The notes below the pieces were generated by a model that did not search any database, was not told the origin of the DNA, and worked only from the letters and a program-made list of their open reading frames with translations. Of a DNA stretch of 64,000 nt, positions 42,511 to 50,629 are shown piece after piece. The stretch is taken from contig NZ_BNJJ01000003.1 of NCBI RefSeq assembly GCF_016587435.1, positions 248,001 through 312,000 of the forward strand, written 5' to 3'. The stretch is from Dictyobacter formicarum. GTDB taxonomy: Bacteria > Chloroflexota > Ktedonobacteria > Ktedonobacterales > Ktedonobacteraceae. Both the position numbers and the translations under genes were made by a program. Positions within the stretch are counted from its first letter, which is position 1, and the number at the start of each line of letters is the position of its first letter.

Positions 42511-43446
42511 TCAGCTCCTTTCAGTTATAAGTTGTAACATGCCCCTGGCGGCAAAGATGGCCACGATCACGCCGATAACCCCAAGGGTTGCTGCCTGCCC
42601 AATCTGAAACGAACTCAACGCCGTGCGGTAAGTGTAGTAGGGAAGAGTATTAGTTGCCAGCCCGGGTCCCCCTGCCGTGGTCACGTAAATCTCAGCAAAT
42701 GTCTGGAAAATAAAGATAGTGCCGAACAGGAGGGCTATCTCATAAGCTTTGCGCAACAAGGGAAAAACGACGCGCCAGAACAGTGTGAAAACGCTCGCGC
42801 CATCAACACGCGCGGCCTCTAAAATCTCTCCCGGAATGGCCTGAAGGCCCGCAAGAATAACGAGCATCACGAAAGGGGTCCATTCCCAGGCAACGATGAA
42901 TATAATACTTTGCAACGGAATAGTCGAAAACCAGGAGACAGCAGGTAAACCGACAAGTTGAAAGCCCCAGTTCACCAACCCGGAGGAAGAACTCAGAAAG
43001 AGATTTTTCCATATCAGCACCATCACTGAAGGGGTGGCTAAAAATGGAATTGTGGCAACGGCCCGCAGGACACTTCTCCCCCAGAGCGGACGATTTAGGA
43101 GTAGCGCAAAGATCGTACCCGTAATAAGGGCTAGAATAATCGCCCCGGCTACTAACTCCAGGGTGTTACCCATAATAGGCCAGAAGTTCGGATCGTGGAA
43201 GAACTCTGTGCTATAGTTTGACAGGCCAACCAAGGGAAATCCTTCAGACGGCACCAGCAGGTTCCATGCATGCAGGCTAAACCACACTACCAGCAGAAAA
43301 GGAATCTGTGTCAATACGATCATATATATAAGTGCAGGAAAGTGAAACCACCGGCCTCCTCGTCGCCGCCTCTCATCGGCAGGAACTTTGTTCCTCTGCA
43401 CCTGCGGCAACGGAGGTACCTGAAACGTTTGGTCTATCTGACTCAT
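42511..43446 (-). CDS. Sugar/polyol ABC transporter permease, MalF type
   Basis: The 311-aa protein has a basic cytosolic N-terminus, six helices (the first PALIYMIVLTQIPFLLVVWF) and the EAA loop (LEAARVDGASVFTLFWRVVF). SLHAWNL and the GLSNY segment are typical of the SmoF/MalF type in polyol importers. GAAAGG lies before the ATG. It follows the binding-protein gene with a strong hairpin in between, an arrangement that lets the binding protein be produced in excess. Confidence 0.93.
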   Translation of the reverse strand: MSQIDQTFQVPPLPQVQRNKVPADERRRRGGRWFHFPALIYMIVLTQIPFLLVVWFSLHAWNLLVPSEGFPLVGLSNYSTEFFHDPNFWPIMGNTLELVAGAIILALITGTIFALLLNRPLWGRSVLRAVATIPFLATPSVMVLIWKNLFLSSSSGLVNWGFQLVGLPAVSWFSTIPLQSIIFIVAWEWTPFVMLVILAGLQAIPGEILEAARVDGASVFTLFWRVVFPLLRKAYEIALLFGTIFIFQTFAEIYVTTAGGPGLATNTLPYYTYRTALSSFQIGQAATLGVIGVIVAIFAARGMLQLITERS

Positions 43447-43503
43447 GGCACAACCTTTCTTCTCTTCTTCGCAATCAAGCTACCTCGGACATGATAGAAG
43501 CTG

Positions 43504-43565
43504 ACCGATAGAAGGGGAGGCTGCCAATCTGGTAAAAGATAGCAGCCTCCCTCGGTCCCTATCGG
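43504..43565 (-). terminator. Hairpin between binding protein and permease genes
   Basis: GGGAGGCTGC (43515-43524) pairs with GCAGCCTCCC (43542-43551), extended by CCGATAG/CTATCGG further out. It probably gives partial termination or mRNA protection, raising binding-protein output relative to the permeases. Confidence 0.6.
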
Positions 43566-43579
43566 AAGTTGGGAGCTAG

Positions 43580-44953
43580 CTAGTATCCTGATGCGTTGCT
43601 CTTGTTTACCTGGGACGACAGGATCTGATCAGATTGCTGAAGTGCCTGACTGACGGGCATTTTTCCGGCGATGACTGCTGACATCAGTTCACTCACCTGC
43701 TGACCGGCTGACTCAAATTGTGGAATACCCACATACTGAACGCCATGGTAAGGGACCGGGTTAAGCGTGGGATGATCTGGTGTCGCGGTATTAATCGAGT
43801 CGAGCGTGATCTGGGAAAAAGGCGCGGCCTTTTGATAGTCGGGATTCTTGTAAATTGAGGTACGTGTGCCTGGAGGTACGTTGGCCCAGCCAAACGTCTT
43901 GCCGGCTAAGGTCAGATACTTATAACTGGTTGCCCACGTGATGAATTGGAACGCGGCGTCCTTGTTACGGCTGGAGTTGACGAGGCCCAGAGACCAGGCC
44001 CAGAGCCAATGGCTACCATTAACCGTCGTTGCTGTCGGAGCATAGGCATAGCCGATATGTCCGGCAACCGTGGACTGGGAAGGCGTTTCCAGTACGCCGC
44101 CAAAGGAGGTAGCGTCATAGAACATCGCACCCTTACCTTGTGTCATCAAGTTTACGCATTCTTGCCAGCCAGAGGTAGAAGCACCAGGCTCTCCATACTT
44201 CTGCAAGAGATTCGCATACATTGTCACTGCCTGCTGCACCGGCGGTGTAGAAAGCTGAGGCTGCCAATTGTTATTAAACCAGCTACCACCGTACGTATTA
44301 ATCACCGTATTAAGCGGTGCCAGGTTCATTCCCCAGCCAGACTGACCACGTAACAGAATGCCAGCAACATTATGTGACGGATCATTGAGTTGCTGGGCGA
44401 ATTGAGCAATCTGGTTCCAGGTGGGATGCAGTGGCATGGTGAGGTGGTGTTGCGCGAAGATGTCCTTATTATACATTATCATACTGCTCTCACCATAGAA
44501 CGGCACAGCGTAGGGGTGTCCCTGATAGGAGAGAGTAGACATGATCGGCTTGAGCAGATCATTATAATTATAGTCTTGCTTATCTGAAGCGGACATCTTG
44601 TCGAAATAAGGGGTCAGGTCTTGAAGCCAGCCATTGTGCGCCCAGATAGGCGTCTCATAGTTTCCAATGGTTGCGATGTCAAATTTTCCGGCATTCGAAG
44701 CAACATCCTGAGTTACCTTCGAACGCAGATCGTTTTCGGGTAGAGTCACGAAGTTGATCTTGATGTTAGGATGGTCCTTTTCAAAGACCTGCTTCGTCAG
44801 TTGCTCCATCTGTACCATTTGCGAGTTATTGACAGTGGCCACAGTCAGGGTCGTGGTAGAGGATGAGGATTGCGATGGAGAACAGGCTGCTAGCATAGAG
44901 AGCAGCAACGCAATGCCTGCGATAAATGTGACTATTCGTGCAATACACTTCAT
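43580..44953 (-). CDS. Sugar/polyol-binding lipoprotein of the ABC transporter
   Basis: The 457-aa protein has a signal peptide with lipobox MLAAC (Cys24) and a Ser/Thr linker. The binding fold follows (LTVATVNNSQMVQMEQLTKQ, DIATIGNYETPIWAHNGWL, VPFYGESSMIMYNKDIF). It is of the family-1 extracellular solute-binding type, close in layout to sorbitol/mannitol-binding proteins. AAGGAGAG precedes the ATG. The gene is first of the transporter genes behind the dehydrogenase; all are on the minus strand. Confidence 0.93.
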   Translation of the reverse strand: MKCIARIVTFIAGIALLLSMLAACSPSQSSSSTTTLTVATVNNSQMVQMEQLTKQVFEKDHPNIKINFVTLPENDLRSKVTQDVASNAGKFDIATIGNYETPIWAHNGWLQDLTPYFDKMSASDKQDYNYNDLLKPIMSTLSYQGHPYAVPFYGESSMIMYNKDIFAQHHLTMPLHPTWNQIAQFAQQLNDPSHNVAGILLRGQSGWGMNLAPLNTVINTYGGSWFNNNWQPQLSTPPVQQAVTMYANLLQKYGEPGASTSGWQECVNLMTQGKGAMFYDATSFGGVLETPSQSTVAGHIGYAYAPTATTVNGSHWLWAWSLGLVNSSRNKDAAFQFITWATSYKYLTLAGKTFGWANVPPGTRTSIYKNPDYQKAAPFSQITLDSINTATPDHPTLNPVPYHGVQYVGIPQFESAGQQVSELMSAVIAGKMPVSQALQQSDQILSSQVNKSNASGY

Positions 44954-45079
44954 TGTATTCTCTCCTTGTCAGATGCCTCGTCAATGCTGGAAAAATAGAA
45001 CAGTCATCCATAGCCGTGAATGGAAAAGAGTAGATTGAAAGCCTATATTGAAAAGTAAGTATAGGCATATCTTTGTGAC

Positions 45080-46108
45080 TTACCCGTTTGGTAGCACCTG
45101 TGTTTTCACGCCGACGCCTCGCTTCACCATATCAAGCGCCTGTGGAAATTCATCAAGGGGACGCGTCTCGGTGAGAAATGCTGCGGTGGTGATCGCCCCG
45201 TTACTGATAAGATCCAAAGCTGCCTGGAAAGAGTAGAGAACAGCCATCGAGCCGATGACAGTTATTTCATCGTTATAGATGCGAAAGGGTGAGAGGGAGA
45301 CACGCGCTTCTTCAGGGGCAACTCCGAAGATCATCAGTTTGCCACCACGCTTGACGGCATTAAATGCCCCCTCGATGGCCGGGGCGATGCCAGTTGCGTC
45401 GATAACACAATCGAAGCCGAGCGGTTCTTCTACAAGTAACGTCCCCATATCGGTATAAGTTGATGTTGCCCCCAACTTCCTGGCCCGTTCCAGGCGCTGA
45501 GTATTCAGATCGACCACCGCTACGCTAGTGATGCCTCCGCGCAACGCGAGCTGTAAAAGGAGCAATCCCATTGTCCCTGCCCCTACTATGAGCAGGGTGT
45601 CTCCCAGCCTGGGCGAAAGGCGGTGAATGCCGTGCACAGCACAAGAGATCGGCTCGATAAGAGCGGCCTCGCGGAAAGAAATAGAGTCTGGCAAAACATA
45701 GGCATTAGCCGCAGGAACAGCAACATACTCCGCAAAGGCACCATTGACCGTATCACCAATCGCACCCCAGTTTAAGCAGAGATTCCCATGTCCAGTGCGG
45801 CAGAAAATACAATGACCGCAGAACAAAGAAGGATCAATTGCTACCCGGGTACCAATTGCTATGTTTGTCTTCTGCGTACCAATCCCTTGTGGGACATCAC
45901 TGCCGATAGCCACAACCTCGCCTGAAAATTCGTGTCCGGGCACAATCGGGTAGGGAGACGGAGGAAATTCGCCGGCGGCGATATGCAGATCGGTGCCACA
46001 GATGCCACAAGCACCAACGCGAACAATGAGTTCATATGGCCGGGGTGTTGGATCAAGAACACTGCCTACACGTATTTCACCAGGTTTTTCAATAATAGCT
46101 GCGCGCAT
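45080..46108 (-). CDS. Zinc-dependent alcohol/polyol dehydrogenase (MDR family)
   Basis: ATG 46108 (MRAAIIEKPGEIRVG) has AAAGGAG upstream; the frame from 46132 is rejected. The 342-aa protein has catalytic zinc ligands Cys in GACGICGTDLH and His-Glu in PGHEFSGEV, the four structural-zinc cysteines (FCGHCIFCRTGHGNLC) and the cofactor motif VGAGTMGLLLLQLA. These define sorbitol/threonine dehydrogenase-like enzymes that oxidise a polyol with NAD(P). It is the first gene after the DeoR-controlled region, so it probably oxidises the imported compound. Confidence 0.93.
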   Translation of the reverse strand: MRAAIIEKPGEIRVGSVLDPTPRPYELIVRVGACGICGTDLHIAAGEFPPSPYPIVPGHEFSGEVVAIGSDVPQGIGTQKTNIAIGTRVAIDPSLFCGHCIFCRTGHGNLCLNWGAIGDTVNGAFAEYVAVPAANAYVLPDSISFREAALIEPISCAVHGIHRLSPRLGDTLLIVGAGTMGLLLLQLALRGGITSVAVVDLNTQRLERARKLGATSTYTDMGTLLVEEPLGFDCVIDATGIAPAIEGAFNAVKRGGKLMIFGVAPEEARVSLSPFRIYNDEITVIGSMAVLYSFQAALDLISNGAITTAAFLTETRPLDEFPQALDMVKRGVGVKTQVLPNG

Positions 46109-46198
46109 TACGATAGCTCCTTTCAATTGCAAGAATAAACACGCCTATCGAAAATGAGTCAACAATGACTGGCTTTCCTGAATGTAAACATCAGCTAA

Positions 46199-46239
46199 TA
46201 TGTTCTTTATAGAACAAAATATATTCCATAAAGAACATA
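46199..46239. promoter_or_regulatory. Paired palindromic operators for the DeoR/dehydrogenase region
   Basis: TATGTTCTTTAT (46199-46210) and ATAAAGAACATA (46228-46239) are exact inverted copies. Within the left part TGTTCTTTATAGAACA is itself a palindrome. The array lies 91 bases upstream of the dehydrogenase start and is the best candidate for the DeoR binding site. The rest of the 46109-46534 gap is AT-rich and gene-free. Confidence 0.65.
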
Positions 46240-46310
46240 CTAACAGATAATTTGTTGGAATGCAAACAAACAAATATGCTCCTTTGCTTTTTGAGGCCAG
46301 ATATGTTACT

Positions 46311-46327
46311 ATTTACACTATGTAAAT
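46311..46327. promoter_or_regulatory. Second palindrome in the divergent region
   Basis: ATTTACACTATGTAAAT has perfect six-base arms around five bases. It lies between the first operator array and the DeoR start and could be the auto-regulatory site. Confidence 0.4.
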
Positions 46328-46534
46328 CTGTTAGAAACAGAGCAACTGATGCTCTGAAAAGTTTTTTTATTGAACATTGCTGATAATGATTCGATCATAC
46401 ACTGTTGACAGAAAAAGTCCTCTCACCTCAGAGAAGAAAGGTGTTCGTCACCTCTACGTTCTTCTTCCAAACACCGACACTCACATGAAGAGCTCAGGTT
46501 TTCGAATCAGCAATTACCGAAAAGGAGAGAGTTC

Positions 46535-47344
46535 ATGGGAATAAGGCAATCGAATGCAGTAGAGAGGCAGAAACAACTCGTCGCATTGCTCAAAGCGAAT
46601 GGAAGTTGTTCTATCGCGGAGATGAGTCGCGTCCTTGATGTGACACCGATGACCATCCGACGCGATCTTCACTTTCTGGCGGACAAGCAGATTGTACAGG
46701 TAGAACATGGCTTCGCACGCTTCGTTGCATCGACTCAGATCGAACCTAACTTTGCTATCCGTGTGCAGAAACATTTTATGGAAAAGCAGGCCATTGGACG
46801 GCACGCCACGGAACTCTTTGTTGAAGAGGGCGATGTCATTGGTATAGATAGTGGAAGCACCGCGACAGAGGTTGCGGCCCACTTACCTGATGTGCGGCTG
46901 ACGATTGTGACACATTCTCTTGCCGTAGCAAATATGGTAGCAAAGAACAGTCTCTACCAACTTATCATGCTCGGTGGAATCTTCCATCGTAGTTCACAGT
47001 GTTTCTATGGCTCCCAGGTCATTGCAGAATTGCATAAATTGCACCTCAATAAACTGTTTCTTGCTGCCAGTGGTTTACTCATCCCAGAGGGGGTATCGTC
47101 GAGCGATTTGCCTGATGCAGAGGTCAAGCAAGCTTTGATTGGTTCTTCACGTCAGGTGATTCTTTGTATGGATAGCTCAAAAATAGGCCAGACTTTTCTC
47201 GCTCGTTTTGCTTCGTTAGAGCGTATTCATACACTGGTAACAGATGATAAAATTACGGACACAGGTAAAGAAGCACTACAACAGTATAATTTGCAGGTTG
47301 TTGTGGCACCTACACATATAGAGCAGCAGGCTAAGTTGATCTAG
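46535..47344 (+). CDS. DeoR-family transcriptional regulator
   Basis: The 269-aa protein has the DeoR winged HTH at about 10-66 (RQKQLVALLKANGSCSIAEM, VTPMTIRRDLHFLADK) and the sugar-phosphate-sensing DeoRC domain with GIDSGSTATEVAAHL, IVTHSLAVANMV, IMLGGIFHRSSQCFYG and LCMDSSKIGQ. AAAGGAGAG precedes the ATG. It faces the dehydrogenase-transporter genes across the operator-rich gap and probably represses them until a phosphorylated sugar or polyol is present. Confidence 0.94.
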   Translation: MGIRQSNAVERQKQLVALLKANGSCSIAEMSRVLDVTPMTIRRDLHFLADKQIVQVEHGFARFVASTQIEPNFAIRVQKHFMEKQAIGRHATELFVEEGDVIGIDSGSTATEVAAHLPDVRLTIVTHSLAVANMVAKNSLYQLIMLGGIFHRSSQCFYGSQVIAELHKLHLNKLFLAASGLLIPEGVSSSDLPDAEVKQALIGSSRQVILCMDSSKIGQTFLARFASLERIHTLVTDDKITDTGKEALQQYNLQVVVAPTHIEQQAKLI

Positions 47345-47422
47345 GATTATGGCCACAATGAGTGGAGCCAGCGTCTTCCATTCTTCCTCGCTGAGATCGC
47401 TTGGATACGCTTGCCTGCGCAT
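47345..47422 (-). pseudogene. Remnant of an IS5-type transposase (first ~25 codons)
   Basis: On the minus strand from ATG 47422 the frame reads MRRQAYPSDLSEEEWKTLAP, the usual beginning of IS5-family (IS1031/IS427-like) transposases. The match ends after about 25 codons, where the DeoR gene stop lies. The IS3 element begins 10 bases upstream of this start codon, so the rest of the IS5 element has been lost on both sides. Confidence 0.65.
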
Positions 47423-47485
47423 ACAATATAATGACCCTAAGATTTCAGACAAAATTTGTGAGGGTTGGAAGAGAAACACACACAC

Positions 47486-47800
47486 ATGCAAAAGCAGAAA
47501 CGGAAGCAATATACGGCAGCATTTAAAGCCAAGGTCGTCAAAGAGATCTTGAGGGAAGAAAAAACCGTCAGCCAGCTCTCAGCGGAATATGAGATTCATT
47601 CAAGCCAGCTCTATAAATGGAGGGACCAAGCGTTAGCTGGCTTACCCGGCTTATTCGATGAGCAATCAGAAAAAGCGCTGGCCGAGAAAGAAATAGCCTG
47701 GGAACGAGAGCGGGAAGCCCTCTATGCTGAGATTGGACGATTAACCACAGAGAAACTGTGGCTGGAAAAAAAATCTCGAGCAATCTTTAAGGAGAGATGA
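47486..47800 (+). CDS. IS3-family transposase OrfA
   Basis: ATG 47486 (MQKQKRKQYTAAFKAKVV) is the conserved start. The 104-aa protein has the HTH_Tnp_1 helix-turn-helix (TVSQLSAEYEIHSSQLYKWR) and a leucine-zipper-like end (LTTEKLWLEKK). It binds the inverted ends. A run of eight A lies near its end, but OrfB is not in the frame that a -1 shift would give, so the two seem to be made separately. Confidence 0.9.
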   Translation: MQKQKRKQYTAAFKAKVVKEILREEKTVSQLSAEYEIHSSQLYKWRDQALAGLPGLFDEQSEKALAEKEIAWEREREALYAEIGRLTTEKLWLEKKSRAIFKER

Positions 47801-47804
47801 GCTC

Positions 47805-48629
47805 TTGTCGCTCATTGATTGGGAAGACAAAGAACTGCCGCTGAGCACCCAGGCCAGGTTGCTTCATCTGAATCGAAGTAGCTTGTATTATCAACCGCGG
47901 CCACCATCAGCAGAAGAAGTGGCACTCAAGCATCGGATTGATGAGATTTTTACGCAATGCCCGTTCTACGGATATCGCAGAATTGCTGAGCAATTACATC
48001 GAGAAGGGCGAAGCGTCAATAAGAAAACGGTAGCAAAATATATGCAGGAGATGGGGCTGATGGCCATTTTTCCCGGCCCCAATCTTTCCAAACGTGCGCA
48101 TCAGGCGGCAATCTTCCCCTATTTGCTCAGGAATCTGAAAGCCGAGGTGCCTGATCACATTTGGGGCGTTGACATCACCTACATTCGCCTGCGTGCTGGA
48201 TGGATGTTTTTGGTCGCGGTTCTGGATTGGTATTCTCGCTATATTGTGAGCTGGGAGTTGGATCAAAGTCTGCGTCAGGATTTCGTGCTCTTGGCGATGC
48301 ACAATGCCTTGAAACATGCCACCCCTCAGATTTGTAACTGCGATCAAGGCAGTCACTTCACCAGTACAAGCTATATCAATTTGCTCAAGGAGTATGAAGT
48401 ACGTATTAGTATGGATGGAAAGGGGAGAGCACTCGACAATATTTTTACGGAATGTTTGTGGAGAACAGTCAAATATGAAGAAGTGTATGTGAAAGATTAT
48501 GATAGCCCTCGCACAGCTCGTAGAGAGTTGTCTCGCTATCTCCGCTTTTACAACGAGGAACGACTTCATCAGGCACTTGATTATCAGACTCCAGCAGAAC
48601 GCTACTTTTCTGGGAAACGTTCGACGTAA
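47805..48629 (+). CDS. IS3-family transposase OrfB (DDE)
   Basis: TTG 47805 is a plausible start with AAGGAGAG eight bases upstream. The 274-aa protein has an HTH_21 region (YGYRRIAEQLHREGRSVNKK) and the rve integrase core with Asp123 (GVDITY), Asp180 (CDQGSHF) and Glu216 (IFTECLWR), then the conserved RRELSRYLRFYNEERLHQAL tail. All catalytic residues are present, so the element may be active. Confidence 0.93.
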   Translation: MSLIDWEDKELPLSTQARLLHLNRSSLYYQPRPPSAEEVALKHRIDEIFTQCPFYGYRRIAEQLHREGRSVNKKTVAKYMQEMGLMAIFPGPNLSKRAHQAAIFPYLLRNLKAEVPDHIWGVDITYIRLRAGWMFLVAVLDWYSRYIVSWELDQSLRQDFVLLAMHNALKHATPQICNCDQGSHFTSTSYINLLKEYEVRISMDGKGRALDNIFTECLWRTVKYEEVYVKDYDSPRTARRELSRYLRFYNEERLHQALDYQTPAERYFSGKRST

Positions 48630-48910
48630 CGTCGTCTATTTCTCTCGTGAAAAATGGGTTCAACGTAACGTTTGGCTTGGTTTTCGTAAAACGATGAAAC
48701 ACGTTCGCTCAGAAATGGACGATCATGCTTAAAGAAAGGAGATTTCTCTTAGGAACTCGGATTTTTCTGTCTTGACAATCTGGGTCACTGTACAACACCT
48801 CCTCAACCACGCAACCTCCTTGCTCTACTTCTTTCCTCCTATCACTGAGATTCTCCCACGTTCAGCAGGCCGCTTCCGTTTCTTTTCGGTTCCCTTCGCC
48901 TTGCACGCCT

Positions 48911-49633
48911 TTGCACACAGCCTCTCCGGGGAAAGTCATGGTGTTCGTTCACACGCTCGATCGTTGGTCGCGTAACGTTATGGTCACCCTACAAAGTTTC
49001 CGTATGCTCTCACAATCTCGTGCATCGTTCGTCTCCTTATCCGAACATATCGACTACAGTACCCCAGAAGGGATGCTACAACTAACCATTCTGGCAGCGT
49101 TTGCGGCTTACTTTTCTGATATGTTGGCAAAGCATACGAGCAAAGGAAAAGGCGAACGAGCAGCACAAGGGCTGTACAATGGAGATATTCCATTTGGATA
49201 TCGTTCGACAGGCCCGAAATCTCCACCTGAGTTTGACCCGGACGAATACCCCGGTTTACGGATGCTGGGCGAGCTTCGCATGAAAGGAGTAGAAGCAGAG
49301 AAGATAGCCGACACATTGAATGAGGCTAGCTATCGTACAGGAAGTAAGCGTTTTGGTGAAAGGCTGTTTACTGGCGACACAGTAACTGCGATGTTACGCA
49401 ATGAATTTTATGCAGAGTACGAGCCGGGAAGCGGCTATGGAACAGTGAAATACAAAGATCAAAGATTTCGCGGCCTCCACCTATCAGCGTTTACATATGA
49501 TGAGTGGCAGAAAATCAGGGCTATTACCAAGTCTATGAGCCGAGCCAGCACTCGCACTGAACACGTGAAACGAGTTTATGAATTTGCAGGCTATATTGCG
49601 TGTATCCATTGTGGTTTTACCTCTACGCTGTGA
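48911..49633 (+). pseudogene. Truncated large serine recombinase
   Basis: The frame matches the middle of large serine recombinases: LDRWSRNVMVTLQSF, SEHIDYSTPEGMLQLTILAA, SDMLAKHTSKGKGERAAQG and GDIPFGY, then the recombinase domain and the first pair of a zinc ribbon (CIHCG). The N-terminal 70-80 residues with the catalytic Ser are missing, and the protein stops just at the zinc ribbon. It lies 124 bases after the IS3 right end, which probably removed the front. Confidence 0.85.
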
Positions 49634-49702
49634 AACCAGTAACGCCTCGAACATTCGATATAACTATTATCGAGATGCAGTGAAAACACGACGTATTCCT
49701 TG

Positions 49703-49764
49703 CCCCAAAGGTAGCGAGTGATTACAAAGTGTCTTATGAAACAATCAGGCGTGTTGTTCGGATG
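49703..49764 (+). pseudogene. Degenerate copy of a small HTH module
   Basis: In one frame the bases encode APKVASDYKVSYETIRRVVR, closely like the module in the intact 56-aa ORF at 50435 and the copy at 57538. A stop lies just upstream in frame, so no start is available. It sits 70 bases after the recombinase pseudogene. Confidence 0.5.
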
Positions 49765-49926
49765 ACCTTATACATGAAATCTCTACCCATTGTATGTTCC
49801 CGCAAACATATGCAAATGAAGATGCTGATGATCTTTGAAGCTTTGCGGTAGGATGCCGCTGTGGTTGTTTTTGCTCTCGATAAAGCCATGAAAAAAACAG
49901 GACACTAAGCCTGTAAAAATTCCTTT

Positions 49927-50250
49927 CTATGAATCGGCTTGCGGCACAAATCGCAATCCGCAATGATAGCAGTACCGATGACTCGCAGGAGCACGTATTC
50001 CACACGATAGACAGATATGTGAGATTTTCTCCCTTGAGATCAAAGGTCCATTCATCAGTTCAAAATGTCCCCGATAGAGATCCACACATTCATCACAAAT
50101 ATAAACGTTGCCCGGTCCTGCTGTAAGCCGATTCACCTGATCCCTACGTTTTCCACAAAAGGAGCAGCGTGTATCAGCGCGTATCTCCTGCTCTTGTTTG
50201 AGCCATATCTGCTTCAGGTCTATCTTTCCCGCTATATCCCAATTATCCAT
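49927..50250 (-). CDS. Stand-alone ClpX-type zinc-binding domain plus zinc ribbon
   Basis: The 107-aa protein has a complete ClpX N-terminal zinc-binding motif: Cys29 and Cys32 (CSFCGK), then Cys52 and Cys55 (CDECVDLY), with [18 protein letters not shown] as in ClpX. A second zinc ribbon follows (Cys80, Cys83, Cys94, Cys97: CLSCG ... CYHCG). The AAA+ ATPase is absent. In ClpX this domain binds substrates and adaptors, so a free copy could act as an adaptor or competitor for ClpXP. Context (decayed mobile DNA) does not help. The start lacks a strong binding site. Confidence 0.8.
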   Translation of the reverse strand: MDNWDIAGKIDLKQIWLKQEQEIRADTRCSFCGKRRDQVNRLTAGPGNVYICDECVDLYRGHFELMNGPLISREKISHICLSCGIRAPASHRYCYHCGLRFVPQADS

Positions 50251-50434
50251 CAGAAATCATCTCTTCCCTTTCTCTATATTTAGAAAGTTATATGTTATTT
50301 TACAAAAATTATAACATGTTTAATAGAGTGAAGCGTCGTTTCTGACGAAATTCTCCTCTATATAGGTTTATCCTGATCAATATAAGAAGATTAGCAATAA
50401 AAATATTCACTAAAGCAACGCCACCCAGGTCCAA

Positions 50435-50605
50435 ATGAGCAAGCACTGGAAAATTCCACCTTCTGAATGGCCAACGATTTTACGCCGGGTTGAGCAGAAT
50501 AAAGGGCCATTGCGACAGGTGGCATTGGATTATGAGATTTCGTATGAAACTATTAGGCGCATTGTTCGGGCTGCCAGGATACTGGCGAGGAAAAGGGAAG
50601 CCTGA
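50435..50605 (+). CDS. Small HTH protein (56 aa), intact copy of a repeated module
   Basis: ATG 50435 opens a 56-codon frame (MSKHWKIPPSEWPTILRRVE) with a helix-turn-helix-like part (PLRQVALDYEISYETIRRIV) and a basic end (RILARKREA). AGG-type binding sequence upstream is weak (CCCAGGTCC). Related sequence occurs at 49703 and 57538. The module looks like the terminal DNA-binding piece of a recombinase or transposase, or a small regulator in its own right. It ends 25 bases from the convergent gene. Confidence 0.5.
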   Translation: MSKHWKIPPSEWPTILRRVEQNKGPLRQVALDYEISYETIRRIVRAARILARKREA

Positions 50606-50629
50606 ACTGCTTCTTATGAGAAAATCGAT

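Larger units (their letters stand above)
47432..48787 (+). mobile_element. IS3-family insertion sequence, about 1.36 kb
   Basis: The element is bounded by imperfect inverted ends: left TGACCCTAAGATTTCAGACA (47432) and, on the minus strand at the right, TGACCC-AGATTGTCAAGACA (from 48787). It contains the usual orfA and orfB. No target duplication is seen: TATAA on the left and CTGTA on the right differ. The flanks are an IS5 remnant and a recombinase pseudogene, so a deletion or recombination may have replaced one side. Confidence 0.75.

Noticed and set aside
47767..47805. Programmed -1 frameshift at the A-run of IS3 OrfA
   Set aside because: OrfB is not in the frame that a -1 shift would enter, and that frame ends soon; OrfB has its own TTG start and binding site.
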